NCBI GenBank assembly: GCA_028279945.1
Contig: JANQMT010000022.1
Coordinates: forward strand, 1-63,270
Direction of reading: 5' to 3'
Source: JAKSCF01 sp028279945
GTDB taxonomy: Bacteria > Bacillota > Clostridia > Peptostreptococcales > JAAYPU01
DNA: 63,270 nt
This document shows positions 16,612 through 25,467 of the stretch, one piece after another. How positions within the stretch are numbered: position 1 is the first letter of the stretch; the number at the start of each line of letters is the position of its first letter. The notes under the pieces are model-generated. The model saw only the letters and a program-made list of their open reading frames with translations. It was not told the origin of the DNA and did not search any database. The position numbers and the translations under genes are program-made.

Positions 16612-17823
16612 ATGAAAACATGTGTCATTACGGGAGCTGCAAGAACAGCTGTTGGGGGCTATCTGGGAAGTCTTAAAACAGTAGAGGCGCAGGATTTGGC
16701 AGCTGCAGTATTAAAAGAAACTGTAAAAAGGTCAAATATAGAACTTGACCAAATTAATCAAGTCATTTTGGGAGATGTGTATGGATATACACCAAATGTT
16801 GCACGATGTGCCGCTTTGTTGGCAGGTATTTCTGAGGGTATTCCTGCTTATACGGTAGATAGACAATGTGCGTCTTCTTTACAGGCAGTAGCAAGTGCTG
16901 TATATGAGATTGCTTCAGAGGAAGCGGATATTGTATTAGCCGGAGGTGTGGAAGTCATGTCAAGACTAACCTATTACCTTCCTCCTTCAACAAGATATGA
17001 ACCTCTAAGACTGGGGGATAAACCTCTATATGATACATTTACTCACGGTGTAACCATTGTACAGCCAAATGATTTGTATCCAGGTCTTAACATGGGATTG
17101 ACAGCAGAGAATGTGGCTGAAAGATTTAACATCACCAGAGAAGAACAAGATCGATTTGCCCTTGATAGTATTCATAAAATGAAAGCTGCAATGGATGAAG
17201 GCAAATTTAAAGACGAAATCTTACCTTTTGAAGTAAAACTGAGAAAGAGCAGCTTTATTTTTGATACGGATGAGCACATAAAGCCGGAAACAACCATGGA
17301 AACACTTGGAAGATTAAGACCGGTATTTAAGAGGGATGAAACCGGAACCGTTACGGCAGGAAACGCTTCCGGTATGAATGACGGAGCATCTGCAGTGGTT
17401 GTCATGTCTGAAGAAAAAGCTAATGAACTGGGCTGCAAAGCTTTAGCTAAAATAGTAAGTGCCAGCAGCGTAGGTGTTGACCCAAGGGTAATGGGCCTCG
17501 GACCGGTTCCTGCTATTAAAAAAGCATTACAAAAAGCCGGATTAACCTTAGAAGATATGGATCTAATTGAAATCAATGAAGCGTTTGCAGCTCAAAGTCT
17601 TGGGGTTCTAAAGGCATTAGGAATGGATATGGGGACTGAAATGTATCAAAAGGTAAACGTTAATGGCGGCGCTATTGCTCACGGCCATGCATTAGCAAGT
17701 AGCGGCACAAGGCTTTTAACCACATTAATCTATGAAATGAAGCGCAGAAACAGCAGATATGGTCTTGTATCGTTGTGCATCGGCGGCGGGCAGGGTATGG
17801 CATTAATTATAGAAAATTGTTGA
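16612..17823 (+). CDS. Acetyl-CoA acetyltransferase / thiolase
   Basis: 403 residues, thiolase superfamily. The nucleophilic cysteine is at about residue 86 (DRQCASSLQA), the catalytic histidine at about 359 and the second cysteine at about 389 (CIGGGQG). The histidine loop reads NGGAIAHGHALASSGTR, where biosynthetic thiolases usually have GHPIGASG, so the active-site loop is atypical. It cleaves or forms 3-ketoacyl-CoA; with the next two genes it completes a beta-oxidation set. The change in the loop may mean a substrate other than acetoacetyl-CoA. Confidence 0.9.
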   Translation: MKTCVITGAARTAVGGYLGSLKTVEAQDLAAAVLKETVKRSNIELDQINQVILGDVYGYTPNVARCAALLAGISEGIPAYTVDRQCASSLQAVASAVYEIASEEADIVLAGGVEVMSRLTYYLPPSTRYEPLRLGDKPLYDTFTHGVTIVQPNDLYPGLNMGLTAENVAERFNITREEQDRFALDSIHKMKAAMDEGKFKDEILPFEVKLRKSSFIFDTDEHIKPETTMETLGRLRPVFKRDETGTVTAGNASGMNDGASAVVVMSEEKANELGCKALAKIVSASSVGVDPRVMGLGPVPAIKKALQKAGLTLEDMDLIEINEAFAAQSLGVLKALGMDMGTEMYQKVNVNGGAIAHGHALASSGTRLLTTLIYEMKRRNSRYGLVSLCIGGGQGMALIIENC

Positions 17824-17840
17824 ATGAAAGGAGCACTGAG

Positions 17841-18713
17841 ATGGAGATTAAAAAAGTCGGCGTCGTAGGTGCAGGCATGATGGGTGCTGAAATCGCCCTA
17901 TGCTTTGCTAAAGCAAAATTTGAAGTGTTTTTAGGAGATATGACAGCTGAAATCGCTGTAAAGGGAAAAGAAAAGCAGGAAATAGTTTTAGACAAGAGTA
18001 TAAAAAAAGGAAAATTTGATCCTGCCGAAAAGGAAGCTGTGCTCAACAGAGTAGTTCCTACAGGAAATCTAAGTGACATGGCGGATTGTGATTTCATAGT
18101 AGAAGCGGTAGTTGAAGTGCTGGAAGTAAAATCAGAGCTCTATAAGAAGCTTGACGGTATCTGTAAAGAGGATTGTATCATTGCAAGCAATACTTCAAGC
18201 ATTTCAATCACTAAGCTGGCATCTGCGGTCGGCAGCCATAGAGTTGGAAAATTTATTGGAACTCACTTCAATTCACCGGCAAGCATTATGAAATTGGTAG
18301 AAGTAATACCGGGGCAGTTGACCAATGAAGAGACCATAAAGACCACTACAGAGCTATTGTATGTAATCGAAAAAGAACCCATTAAAGTAAAGGATGTTAC
18401 AGGATTTGCACTCAACAGACTTTTTCATGTTTTTACTGCAGAGGCCTGCCGCCTGTTGGATGAAGGGGTTGCATCGGCAGAAGACATTGATAAGGTGTGT
18501 GTATACGGATTGGGTCACCCTGTAGGCATTTTTAAACTTCTTGATCTTATGGGTCACGACTTGAATATCACAGTAGATCAAATATTGTTTGAAGCTTATG
18601 GAGAAAGATTTAGACCAAGTCCGGCAATGCAAAGGCTGGTAGACGCAGGCTTATTGGGAAAGAAAACAGGCAAGGGTTTCCATGATTACACCAGTGAGAC
18701 CCATGAAAAATAA
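17841..18713 (+). CDS. hbd: 3-hydroxyacyl-CoA dehydrogenase (3-hydroxybutyryl-CoA dehydrogenase type)
   Basis: 290 residues from the ATG at 17841, preceded by AAAGGAG; an earlier in-frame ATG at 17775 lies within the thiolase gene. The NAD-binding GAGMMG loop is at residues 10-15, catalytic His at about 142 in THFNSP, and the C-terminal domain has the usual VTGFALNRL helix and FRPSPAMQRLVDAG. It interconverts 3-hydroxyacyl-CoA and 3-ketoacyl-CoA. It sits between thiolase and crotonase, the standard clostridial thl-hbd-crt set in another order. Confidence 0.93.
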   Translation: MEIKKVGVVGAGMMGAEIALCFAKAKFEVFLGDMTAEIAVKGKEKQEIVLDKSIKKGKFDPAEKEAVLNRVVPTGNLSDMADCDFIVEAVVEVLEVKSELYKKLDGICKEDCIIASNTSSISITKLASAVGSHRVGKFIGTHFNSPASIMKLVEVIPGQLTNEETIKTTTELLYVIEKEPIKVKDVTGFALNRLFHVFTAEACRLLDEGVASAEDIDKVCVYGLGHPVGIFKLLDLMGHDLNITVDQILFEAYGERFRPSPAMQRLVDAGLLGKKTGKGFHDYTSETHEK

Positions 18714-18726
18714 GGGTGTGATAGAA

Positions 18727-19512
18727 ATGAGTATGAATTATAATTTTTTAACCATAGAAAGAAAAGAAAAAATTGCAGTGGTTACCATCAACAGAGAAGA
18801 AGTGCTAAATGCCATTACCAGAGAAGTGCTGGAGGAATTGGAAGACGCTTTTAGAGCCATAGAAAAAGACCAAACAGTAAGGTGTGCAATATTGACAGGA
18901 AAAGGCAGAGCTTTTGTTGCAGGTGCAGATATTGGGCTTTTAAATACATTTGAAGGCCAGGCAGGAAGAAGTCTTGCCAGATATGGGCAAAGCGTCATGA
19001 GATATATTGAAGAAATGGATACACCTGTTATCGCTGCTATAAACGGATTTGCCATTGGAGGCGGATGTGAGCTGGCTATGTGTTGTGACATCAGAGTGGC
19101 GTCTAATAAGGCTAAGTTTGGACAACCGGAAGTTAATCTGGGCATTACGCCGGGTTATGGCGGATCACAAAGGCTTACAAGACTGGTTGGAAAAGGTATG
19201 GCCAAATATTTGTGTATGACGGGAAATATGATAGATGCTTCTACTGCTGAAAAAATAGGTCTGGTAGAGGTGGTTACAGAGCCGGAAAAATTGATGGAAG
19301 AAGCTTTAAAAATAGCTGAAACCATTGCGCTAAAGGCGCCTATTGCTGTTTCCCTTGTAAAACAGGCCATCAATGCAGCGGAAGATGCACCATTAAATCT
19401 GGGCATTGCCTATGAGGCTGAAATTTATAATACTGCCTTCAAAACCCAAGATAGAAAAGAAGGACTGAATGCATTTTTAGAAAAAAGACAGCCTGAATTC
19501 TATGGGAAATAA
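18727..19512 (+). CDS. Enoyl-CoA hydratase / crotonase
   Basis: 261 residues from the ATG at 18727; an earlier in-frame ATG at 18682 overlaps hbd and has no ribosome site. Crotonase motifs: GRAFVAGADI, the oxyanion-hole segment INGFAIGGGCELAM and the catalytic Glu in GQPEVNLGITPGYGG. Both catalytic glutamates expected of a true hydratase appear in place (CELA and PEVNLG). It hydrates 2-enoyl-CoA to 3-hydroxyacyl-CoA, connecting the dehydratase product or acyl-CoA dehydrogenase product to Hbd. Only 13 bp separate it from hbd. Confidence 0.92.
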   Translation: MSMNYNFLTIERKEKIAVVTINREEVLNAITREVLEELEDAFRAIEKDQTVRCAILTGKGRAFVAGADIGLLNTFEGQAGRSLARYGQSVMRYIEEMDTPVIAAINGFAIGGGCELAMCCDIRVASNKAKFGQPEVNLGITPGYGGSQRLTRLVGKGMAKYLCMTGNMIDASTAEKIGLVEVVTEPEKLMEEALKIAETIALKAPIAVSLVKQAINAAEDAPLNLGIAYEAEIYNTAFKTQDRKEGLNAFLEKRQPEFYGK

Positions 19513-19550
19513 ATAAGAGTTTTAATTGTAAAAGAAAGAAAGAGGCATTT

Positions 19551-20774
19551 ATGGAAACAAAATTAACATCAAAACAAATGTTAGGGCAGCTTCTAAAAAA
19601 GCACTATAGGACTGCTATGGAAGCAAAGAAAACCGGAAAAATAGTGGCTTGGGCCACATCCATATGTCCACAAGAACTTTTGGAAACCATGAATATTGAC
19701 GCCGTATATCCTGAAAATCATGCAGCGGCCATTGGTGCAAGAAAAGATGCACTGCGATATATACAGCAGTCAGAAGGCAAAGGATACTCTGCAGATATTT
19801 GCTCCTATGCAAGAGTCAATATGGGGTATGTAGATATCAAACATTCGGATGCTGAAAATATTCCCATGCCGGATTTGATATTTTGCTGCAGCAATATTTG
19901 TAATACGGTGATTAAATGGTATGAAAATTTAGCTAAAACTTTAAACGTTCCATTGATTATGTTTGATATGCCTTTTAACCATACATTTAATGTTCCTGAA
20001 CACAGTATAAAGTATATGACAGGGCAAATTGAGCATGCCATTGTACAGCTTGAAGAGATCACAGGAAGATGTTTTGACCATGATAGATTTAAAGAAGTCA
20101 TGGAGATTTCTGCGGATACAGCCAGGTGGTGGAGGAAAGCTGCGGATTTAAATATCAATCATCCGTCTCCTCTCAATGGGTTTGATATGTTTAACTATAT
20201 GGCTGTGATTGTTTGCATGAGAGGAACAAAAGAGGGCAGGGATTTATTTAAGCTTTGGTATGAAGAATTAAAAGAAAAAGTAGAAAACGGTAAGGGACCA
20301 TGGAGAGATCAAGAAGAAAAATACAGAGTCATGTGGGATGGTATAGCCTGTTGGCCTCACTTGTCAGACACATATAAAGTGCTAAAAAAACATGGTGTCA
20401 ATATGGTTACATCCACTTATCCTGAGTCATGGACAATCGTGTATGAGAAAGGTGATATTGATGGAATGGCTAGAGCATATGCATCCAATTATGCCAATAG
20501 GAATCTGGAGTATGGTACCAATAATGTAGCAAAGCTCGTTAGAGATTTTGACTTAGACGGTATTATTTATCATTCCAACAGAAGCTGTAAGCTCATGGAC
20601 TTTAGACAATATGAAGTTCAAAGAAGAATTGAGGCTATGGCAGGGGTTCCTTCTGTGGTCTTTGACGGTGACCAGACAGATCCTAGAATTTTCTCATTGT
20701 CTCAGTATGAAACGAGGGTTCAGGCCCTTATAGAAATGATGGAAAAAAATAAAGAAGCAAGGAGGATAGGATAA
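19551..20774 (+). CDS. 2-hydroxyacyl-CoA dehydratase, alpha subunit (HgdA/HadB/FldB family)
   Basis: 407 residues. The family dehydrates (R)-2-hydroxyacyl-CoA to (2E)-enoyl-CoA by a ketyl radical mechanism and carries a [4Fe-4S] cluster per subunit. Visible: WATSICPQELLETM, YPENHAAAIGARKD, the CCSNICNT cysteine segment at about residue 110, FDMPF, and HSNRSCKLMDF near residue 345. All are common to HgdA, HadB, FldB and benzoyl-CoA reductase subunits. The stop overlaps the next start (TAATG), indicating translational coupling in equal amounts. Which 2-hydroxyacid is used cannot be read from the sequence; no glutaconyl-CoA decarboxylase is present nearby. Confidence 0.92.
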   Translation: METKLTSKQMLGQLLKKHYRTAMEAKKTGKIVAWATSICPQELLETMNIDAVYPENHAAAIGARKDALRYIQQSEGKGYSADICSYARVNMGYVDIKHSDAENIPMPDLIFCCSNICNTVIKWYENLAKTLNVPLIMFDMPFNHTFNVPEHSIKYMTGQIEHAIVQLEEITGRCFDHDRFKEVMEISADTARWWRKAADLNINHPSPLNGFDMFNYMAVIVCMRGTKEGRDLFKLWYEELKEKVENGKGPWRDQEEKYRVMWDGIACWPHLSDTYKVLKKHGVNMVTSTYPESWTIVYEKGDIDGMARAYASNYANRNLEYGTNNVAKLVRDFDLDGIIYHSNRSCKLMDFRQYEVQRRIEAMAGVPSVVFDGDQTDPRIFSLSQYETRVQALIEMMEKNKEARRIG

Positions 20775-21904
20775 TGAGTGAGTTAATAAAGTTAATCAGC
20801 GAACTGAAAGACGCAGCCCTTAATCCAAAAGCCACTATTACAAAAAGCATAAAATCAACCGGAAAAGATGCTGTGGGATGCTTTCCTATATATACTCCTG
20901 AAGAAATGATATACGCAGCAGGGTATCTGCCCGTTGGTATGTGGGGAGGGCCAACGGAACTCAAGCTTGCGGATAAATATTTGCAAGGGTTTTGCTGCTC
21001 AATTATGAGATCCAATATCGAGTACGGTATGAAAGGAACATACAACCTATTAAAAGGCGTCGTTCTTTCAACCTTTTGTGATACATTGAAGTGCATTTGT
21101 GAGAACTGGAAAGTGGCAGTGCCTGAAATTCCAATTATCCCTGTTGTTTACCCTCAACATAGAAGTCTGGCATCCGGCAGAAGATATTTAATCGAAGAAT
21201 TTAAGAGGGTAAAAGAAGAACTTGAGCAGTTGTCAGGTCATCCGATTTTAGATGAAGATATTGAAAAGTCGTTTGACTTATATGAAGCATACAGAGTTGA
21301 AATGAGAAAATTTACAGAAATTGCATCTCAGCATTTAAATACAATTGATGCAAAAACAAGACATCTTGTCATTAAGGCAGGATACTTTATGGATAAAAAA
21401 GACTATATCAATATCATCCAAAAAATCAATAAGGAGCTTATGGTTCTTCCGGAGGAATGTTTCACAGGCGTGAAGGTTATTGCTACAGGACTTATGACAG
21501 AGCCAATTCCTTTATTAGATGTTTTGGTAGAACATAATATTGCCATAGCAGCTGATGATACTTCACAGGGATCAAGAAGTTTTCGTGTGGAGGTGAAAAA
21601 GGAAGGGACTGCCATTGAAAAAATGGTGGATAGAATTGTTGACCAAAGAGGGTGTACATTCTTATTTGAGGAAGCTAAAACCAGAGGTGAGATGCTCATA
21701 GAAATGAAGAAGAAATATGATGCAGATGCTGTTTTAGTCCTCATGATGAAATTCTGCGATCCGGAAGAATTTGATTACCCTGTGTACAAAAAGGAAATAG
21801 AGGATGCAGGGATTCCGATGCTCTATATCGAAACGGAGCAGCAGATGGAATCAGCAGAACAAATCAGAACAAGAATTCAAAGTTTTTCAGAAATGTTGAT
21901 GTAA
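20774..21904 (+). CDS. 2-hydroxyacyl-CoA dehydratase, beta subunit (HgdB/HadC/FldC family)
   Basis: 376 residues, partner of the preceding subunit. The N-terminal GCFPIYTPEEMIYAAGYLPV segment, the GFCCSIMRSN cysteine pair and FCDTLKC are typical cluster-binding parts; the C-terminal MMKFCDPEEFDYP segment supplies a further cysteine. It begins within the stop of the alpha gene. The pair is lower in size than some HgdAB proteins but matches HadBC and FldBC. It would require reductive activation by the ATPase encoded next. Confidence 0.92.
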   Translation: MSELIKLISELKDAALNPKATITKSIKSTGKDAVGCFPIYTPEEMIYAAGYLPVGMWGGPTELKLADKYLQGFCCSIMRSNIEYGMKGTYNLLKGVVLSTFCDTLKCICENWKVAVPEIPIIPVVYPQHRSLASGRRYLIEEFKRVKEELEQLSGHPILDEDIEKSFDLYEAYRVEMRKFTEIASQHLNTIDAKTRHLVIKAGYFMDKKDYINIIQKINKELMVLPEECFTGVKVIATGLMTEPIPLLDVLVEHNIAIAADDTSQGSRSFRVEVKKEGTAIEKMVDRIVDQRGCTFLFEEAKTRGEMLIEMKKKYDADAVLVLMMKFCDPEEFDYPVYKKEIEDAGIPMLYIETEQQMESAEQIRTRIQSFSEMLM

Positions 21905-21931
21905 ATTAGCAGAACAAGAGAGGAAAAATAC

Positions 21932-22699
21932 ATGTATTTAGGCATAGATATCGGTTCGTCTTCATCAAAAGCAGCAATTATAGACGAAAATAAAAAATTA
22001 ATAGGTCATGCAGTGGTTAATAAGGGCACAGGGACCTCCGGCATTAAGGAGGCACTGAAGCAGGTTTTTTCTACCGGCGGGATCAGTAAAGAAGAAATCC
22101 AATACACAGTGGTTACCGGATATGGAAGAATCACTTATAAAGAAGCGAATAAACAAATTACGGAAATCAGTTGTCATGCAAAGGGTGTTGCCTATTTAAC
22201 AGAGGGTGCCGGCACCATCATTGACATTGGAGGACAAGATGCAAAAGTTATTCGCTTAGGTGAGAATGGTAAGGTTGCCAATTTTGTAATGAATGAGAAA
22301 TGTGCAGCAGGAACCGGAAGGTTTCTTGAGGTAATGGCCAGAGTTCTGGGCTGTCAGATCAATGAGCTTTCAAAGCTCTCGGAAAAAGCTACAGGAGAAG
22401 TCTCTATCAGCAGTGTATGTACAGTATTTGCTGAAAGTGAAGTGATCTCGCAGCTGGCCAATGGGGAGACCATTGAAAATGTTGCAAAAGGAGCACATGT
22501 CGCCATCGCTAAAAGAGTCAGCGGTATGTGCAATCGAGTGGGTTATGCTCCTAAAGTTATCATGACGGGTGGTGTTGCCCTAAACAGCGGTATTATTAAA
22601 GCTTTAAGTGAAGAGCTCAAGGTGGAGGTGACTGCTTCACCCCACCCTCAGCTGGCAGGAGCAGTTGGAGCAGCGGTTTTTGCATATGAGCAGGGTTAA
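21932..22699 (+). CDS. 2-hydroxyacyl-CoA dehydratase activator ATPase (HgdC/HadI/FldI family)
   Basis: 255 residues of the BadF/BadG/BcrA/BcrD ASKHA ATPase family. GIDIGSSSSKAAIID is the phosphate-1 loop, IIDIGGQDAKVI the second, and MTGGVALNSG the adenosine loop. Cys124 (NEKCAAGTG) and Cys163 (SSVCTVF) are the two ligands, one from each monomer pair, that hold the dimer-bridging [4Fe-4S] cluster. It injects one high-potential electron into the dehydratase at the cost of ATP and is very oxygen sensitive. Placement directly after both subunits supports a complete dehydratase system. Confidence 0.95.
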   Translation: MYLGIDIGSSSSKAAIIDENKKLIGHAVVNKGTGTSGIKEALKQVFSTGGISKEEIQYTVVTGYGRITYKEANKQITEISCHAKGVAYLTEGAGTIIDIGGQDAKVIRLGENGKVANFVMNEKCAAGTGRFLEVMARVLGCQINELSKLSEKATGEVSISSVCTVFAESEVISQLANGETIENVAKGAHVAIAKRVSGMCNRVGYAPKVIMTGGVALNSGIIKALSEELKVEVTASPHPQLAGAVGAAVFAYEQG

Positions 22700-22721
22700 A
22701 CACAATAAAAGGAGGATGAAC

Positions 22722-23162
22722 ATGAGCCAGGTAGTTTTTAACAAAGACCAGATTAAAGAAATTATTCCTCATAGAGAACCAATTCTTTTGGTAGATGATG
22801 TTCTGGAAATCAATTATGGTGAAAGCATAAAAACAAGATTATTTGTTTCCCCTGAATTTGACTTTTTCAGAGGTCATTTTCCGGGAGCACCTGTAATGCC
22901 GGGTGTATTAACAGTGGAGGCTATGGCACAGACTTCAGATATTTTATTGCTGTCATTTGAAAAATACAAAGGGAAAATACCTTATTTTATCGGAATTGAC
23001 GGAGTAAAGTTTAAGAAAAAAATAGAGCCGGGGGATACCATTGAAATAGAAGCTAAAATTAACCATGAAATACATGAAAAAGCCATTGTGGTATGCGATG
23101 CGGTAGCATATAACCATGGAGAAGTGGCAGCTTTGGGGCAGGTAGTACTAGCCATGAGATAG
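22722..23162 (+). CDS. FabZ/FabA-type hydroxyacyl dehydratase (hotdog fold)
   Basis: 146 residues from the ATG at 22722 with AAAAGGAGG upstream; an in-frame upstream ATG lies inside the activator gene. The hotdog motifs IIPHREPILLVDDV, catalytic His52 in FRGHFPG and Glu66 in GVLTVEAMAQ match FabZ, normally a 3-hydroxyacyl-ACP dehydratase of fatty-acid synthesis. Here it lies inside a CoA-ester operon without other fab genes, so it may act on CoA esters or a side product. That reassignment is an inference from context; a second chromosomal FabZ would be expected elsewhere. Confidence 0.85.
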   Translation: MSQVVFNKDQIKEIIPHREPILLVDDVLEINYGESIKTRLFVSPEFDFFRGHFPGAPVMPGVLTVEAMAQTSDILLLSFEKYKGKIPYFIGIDGVKFKKKIEPGDTIEIEAKINHEIHEKAIVVCDAVAYNHGEVAALGQVVLAMR

Positions 23163-23212
23163 ATAATGCTGGATACAAAATGATAGGCGTTAGATCTAGA
23201 AAGGATGTTAAA

Positions 23213-24523
23213 ATGGATTGGAAAAAGATATATAATGAAAGATTAACAACAGCAGAAGAGGCTGTGAAAGATGTAAGGAGCGGCGATACAGTATTCCCGT
23301 CACATGCGGCTGCAGAACCTAAATACCTTATTCAGGCATTAATGAAAAGGAAAGATGAGTTAAAGGACGTCAAGATTTGGCAGGGATTAAATATTGGAGA
23401 TGCTGAATACGCGCAGCCTGAATATGAAGGCAGTTTTATTAATAGTTCCTGTTTTTCAGGTGCAAAAAACAGGAAGTGTATTCAAGATGGAAGAGGCTGG
23501 TTCACGCCCATGTCTTTCTCCTCAGAACCTAGGGCCATTAGAGAAGGGTATGTCAATTGTGATGTGTTTTTATCGACCATTACGCCTCCTGACTCAAATG
23601 GATACTGCTGCTTTGGTATTTCCGTAGATATCTCCAGAGCATGCCTTGAAACGGCACGAACAAAGATTGGGTTAGTGAATCCTAATATGCCCAGAACCTG
23701 CGGTGATACATTGGTGCATGTTTCTGAGTTCGACTGGTTTGTAGAAGCAGATGTGCCTTTGTATGAACTTGCTAAAATTGATGACAGCGATCCTGTGGTA
23801 GAGCAGATTGGACAAAATATTGCAGATCTTATTGAAGATGGTTCGGTACTTCAAATGGGTCAAGGAAAAATCCCTAATGCAATACTGAAGTGTTTAAAAG
23901 ATAAAAAAGACTTAGGCATTCATACAGAAGTGTTTTCCGATAATCTCATTCCACTTATTGAGACTGGTGTTATTACAGGTGCAAGAAAGACCCTTCATAA
24001 CAGAAAAATTGTAGCAACATTTATTCAAGGTACAAAGGAATTATATCATTATGTTAATAATAATAATATGATAGAGCTGAAGCCTGTAGATTATGTTAAT
24101 GATGCTGGGAATATTGCTAAAAATGATAACATGGTTGCCATTAATGCGGCCATAGAAGTGGATTTAATGGGGCAGGTTGCTGCAGATGTCATTGGTCCAA
24201 AGCAGTTCAGCGGTGTTGGCGGTCAACTTGATTTCTTAAGAGGTGCGGCAGCAGCCAAAGATGGTAAACCCATTGTTACATTACCTTCTACAGCTAAAAA
24301 TGACACAGTTTCAAGAATTGTAGCCGTGCTTAAATACGGAACGCCGGTTACAACATCCAGAAATGATGTCCACTACATTGTAACAGAGTACGGTGCTGCC
24401 AACCTGTTTGGAAAAACGATTAAACAAAGAGCAGAGGCTCTGATTGGTATAGCTCACCCCAAGTTTAGAGACCAGCTTAAAGAAGCGTTTAAAGAATATT
24501 GTAAACTAATGGGTGAAATATAA
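23213..24523 (+). CDS. CoA-transferase of the 4-hydroxybutyrate / acetyl-CoA hydrolase family
   Basis: 436 residues from the ATG at 23213, preceded by AAAGGATG; the earlier in-frame ATG at 23180 has no good site. Family features: a GQGKIPNAIL segment, the catalytic glutamate at about residue 239 in GIHTEVFSDNL, and GVGGQLDFLRGA, the CoA-binding glycine loop. Members transfer CoA between acetyl-CoA or butyryl-CoA and acids such as 4-hydroxybutyrate. As last gene of the operon it probably activates the incoming acid and recovers CoA from the product acyl-CoA. A terminator follows immediately. Confidence 0.91.
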   Translation: MDWKKIYNERLTTAEEAVKDVRSGDTVFPSHAAAEPKYLIQALMKRKDELKDVKIWQGLNIGDAEYAQPEYEGSFINSSCFSGAKNRKCIQDGRGWFTPMSFSSEPRAIREGYVNCDVFLSTITPPDSNGYCCFGISVDISRACLETARTKIGLVNPNMPRTCGDTLVHVSEFDWFVEADVPLYELAKIDDSDPVVEQIGQNIADLIEDGSVLQMGQGKIPNAILKCLKDKKDLGIHTEVFSDNLIPLIETGVITGARKTLHNRKIVATFIQGTKELYHYVNNNNMIELKPVDYVNDAGNIAKNDNMVAINAAIEVDLMGQVAADVIGPKQFSGVGGQLDFLRGAAAAKDGKPIVTLPSTAKNDTVSRIVAVLKYGTPVTTSRNDVHYIVTEYGAANLFGKTIKQRAEALIGIAHPKFRDQLKEAFKEYCKLMGEI

Positions 24524-24529
24524 AAAAGA

Positions 24530-24563
24530 GTGATGGCAGTTCGGAAGCATTGCCATCACTTTT
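24530..24563 (+). terminator. Terminator of the acyl-CoA/dehydratase operon
   Basis: GTGATGGCA (24530-24538) and TGCCATCAC (24551-24559) form a perfect 9-bp stem with a 12-base loop, followed by TTTT; an A-rich tract precedes it. Confidence 0.85.
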
Positions 24564-24591
24564 GAAGTTAAAGGGTTATAACAATTTTTAG

Positions 24592-24620
24592 TTGGACATT
24601 ACTTTAAAAACATTTAAACT
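24592..24620 (+). promoter_or_regulatory. Possible vegetative promoter of the nitroreductase gene
   Basis: TTGGAC (24592-24597), 17 bp, TAAACT (24615-24620), about 50 bp before the start. Moderate match; the gene follows a terminator and needs its own promoter. Confidence 0.4.
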
Positions 24621-24670
24621 ATAAGTAACAAGAATAATCTGGTTATTAAAGAATTGTGAGGTAATAAAGA

Positions 24671-25456
24671 ATGATTAAAGTAGATAAAACATTATGTACT
24701 CAATGTGGATTATGTATTAAAGTCTGTCCATTTACTGTGTTGGAAATGAGAAAAGACCTTCCCTTTATGATTGAAAATAAGGAGCAAAGATGTCTTTTAT
24801 GTATGCACTGCACCTCCGTATGTCCGGTCAATGCCATCTGTTTTGAAGATATTCCAAAGGGTACTGAAAAATCTATGATTCCAGCTTCAAACGTTTACGA
24901 AGATTTGAAAAATTTGATTTCCAGTAACCGTTCTATTCGAAATTTTTCAGACAAACCCGTACCATTAGACGAAATTAAAGATGTTTTGAAAGCAACAGAT
25001 TATGCTCCAAGTGCAAAAAATCAACATCCCAATCAGTGGATTTTAGTCCATGACTCTAAAAAGGTAGATGAAATTATGTCATTGGTTTTAGAGCATGTAA
25101 GAGAAACCAATATTTCCAAAGAAATTATTTCAGAATATGAAAGAGGTAACAATATTGTAACATTAGGTGCACCCCATCTCTTATTTGGTATTGCGCCAAA
25201 AGAAGGTGTTGTCAATCCCTACACGGACACAACCATAGCTCTGACAGATGTTGATCTGCTTTTACATGCTAAATCAATTGGCTCTTGTTGGGCAGGATAT
25301 CTGACAAGGACTACAAATGCAAATCCTAAAATAAGAGCATTAATTGGCCTTGAAGATGCCATGCAGGTTTACGGTATTTTAGCATTTGGTTATCCGAAAG
25401 GTGAAACATACGTAAGACTGCCACATAGAAAACATGCCGAACTCTTTGTGATATAA
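24671..25456 (+). CDS. Ferredoxin-domain nitroreductase family protein
   Basis: 261 residues. The first 70 carry two [4Fe-4S] motifs, CTQCGLCIKVCP at about 8-19 and CLLCMHCTSVCP around 41-52. The rest is a nitroreductase-fold FMN domain (SSNRSIRNFSDKPVP start, TDYAPSAKNQHPNQW, GSCWAGYL). Such fusions pass electrons from ferredoxin to FMN and reduce unknown organic substrates; none is assigned here. It lies between the CoA operon terminator and the convergent LarA gene, 11 bp from it, with its own promoter, so its link to the pathway is by position only. Confidence 0.88.
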   Translation: MIKVDKTLCTQCGLCIKVCPFTVLEMRKDLPFMIENKEQRCLLCMHCTSVCPVNAICFEDIPKGTEKSMIPASNVYEDLKNLISSNRSIRNFSDKPVPLDEIKDVLKATDYAPSAKNQHPNQWILVHDSKKVDEIMSLVLEHVRETNISKEIISEYERGNNIVTLGAPHLLFGIAPKEGVVNPYTDTTIALTDVDLLLHAKSIGSCWAGYLTRTTNANPKIRALIGLEDAMQVYGILAFGYPKGETYVRLPHRKHAELFVI

Positions 25457-25467
25457 CCCACTCTTGA

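Noticed and set aside
17775..17840. Upstream in-frame ATG for hbd
   Set aside because: It lies inside the thiolase gene without a ribosome site. The ATG at 17841 follows AAAGGAG and starts the Rossmann strand.
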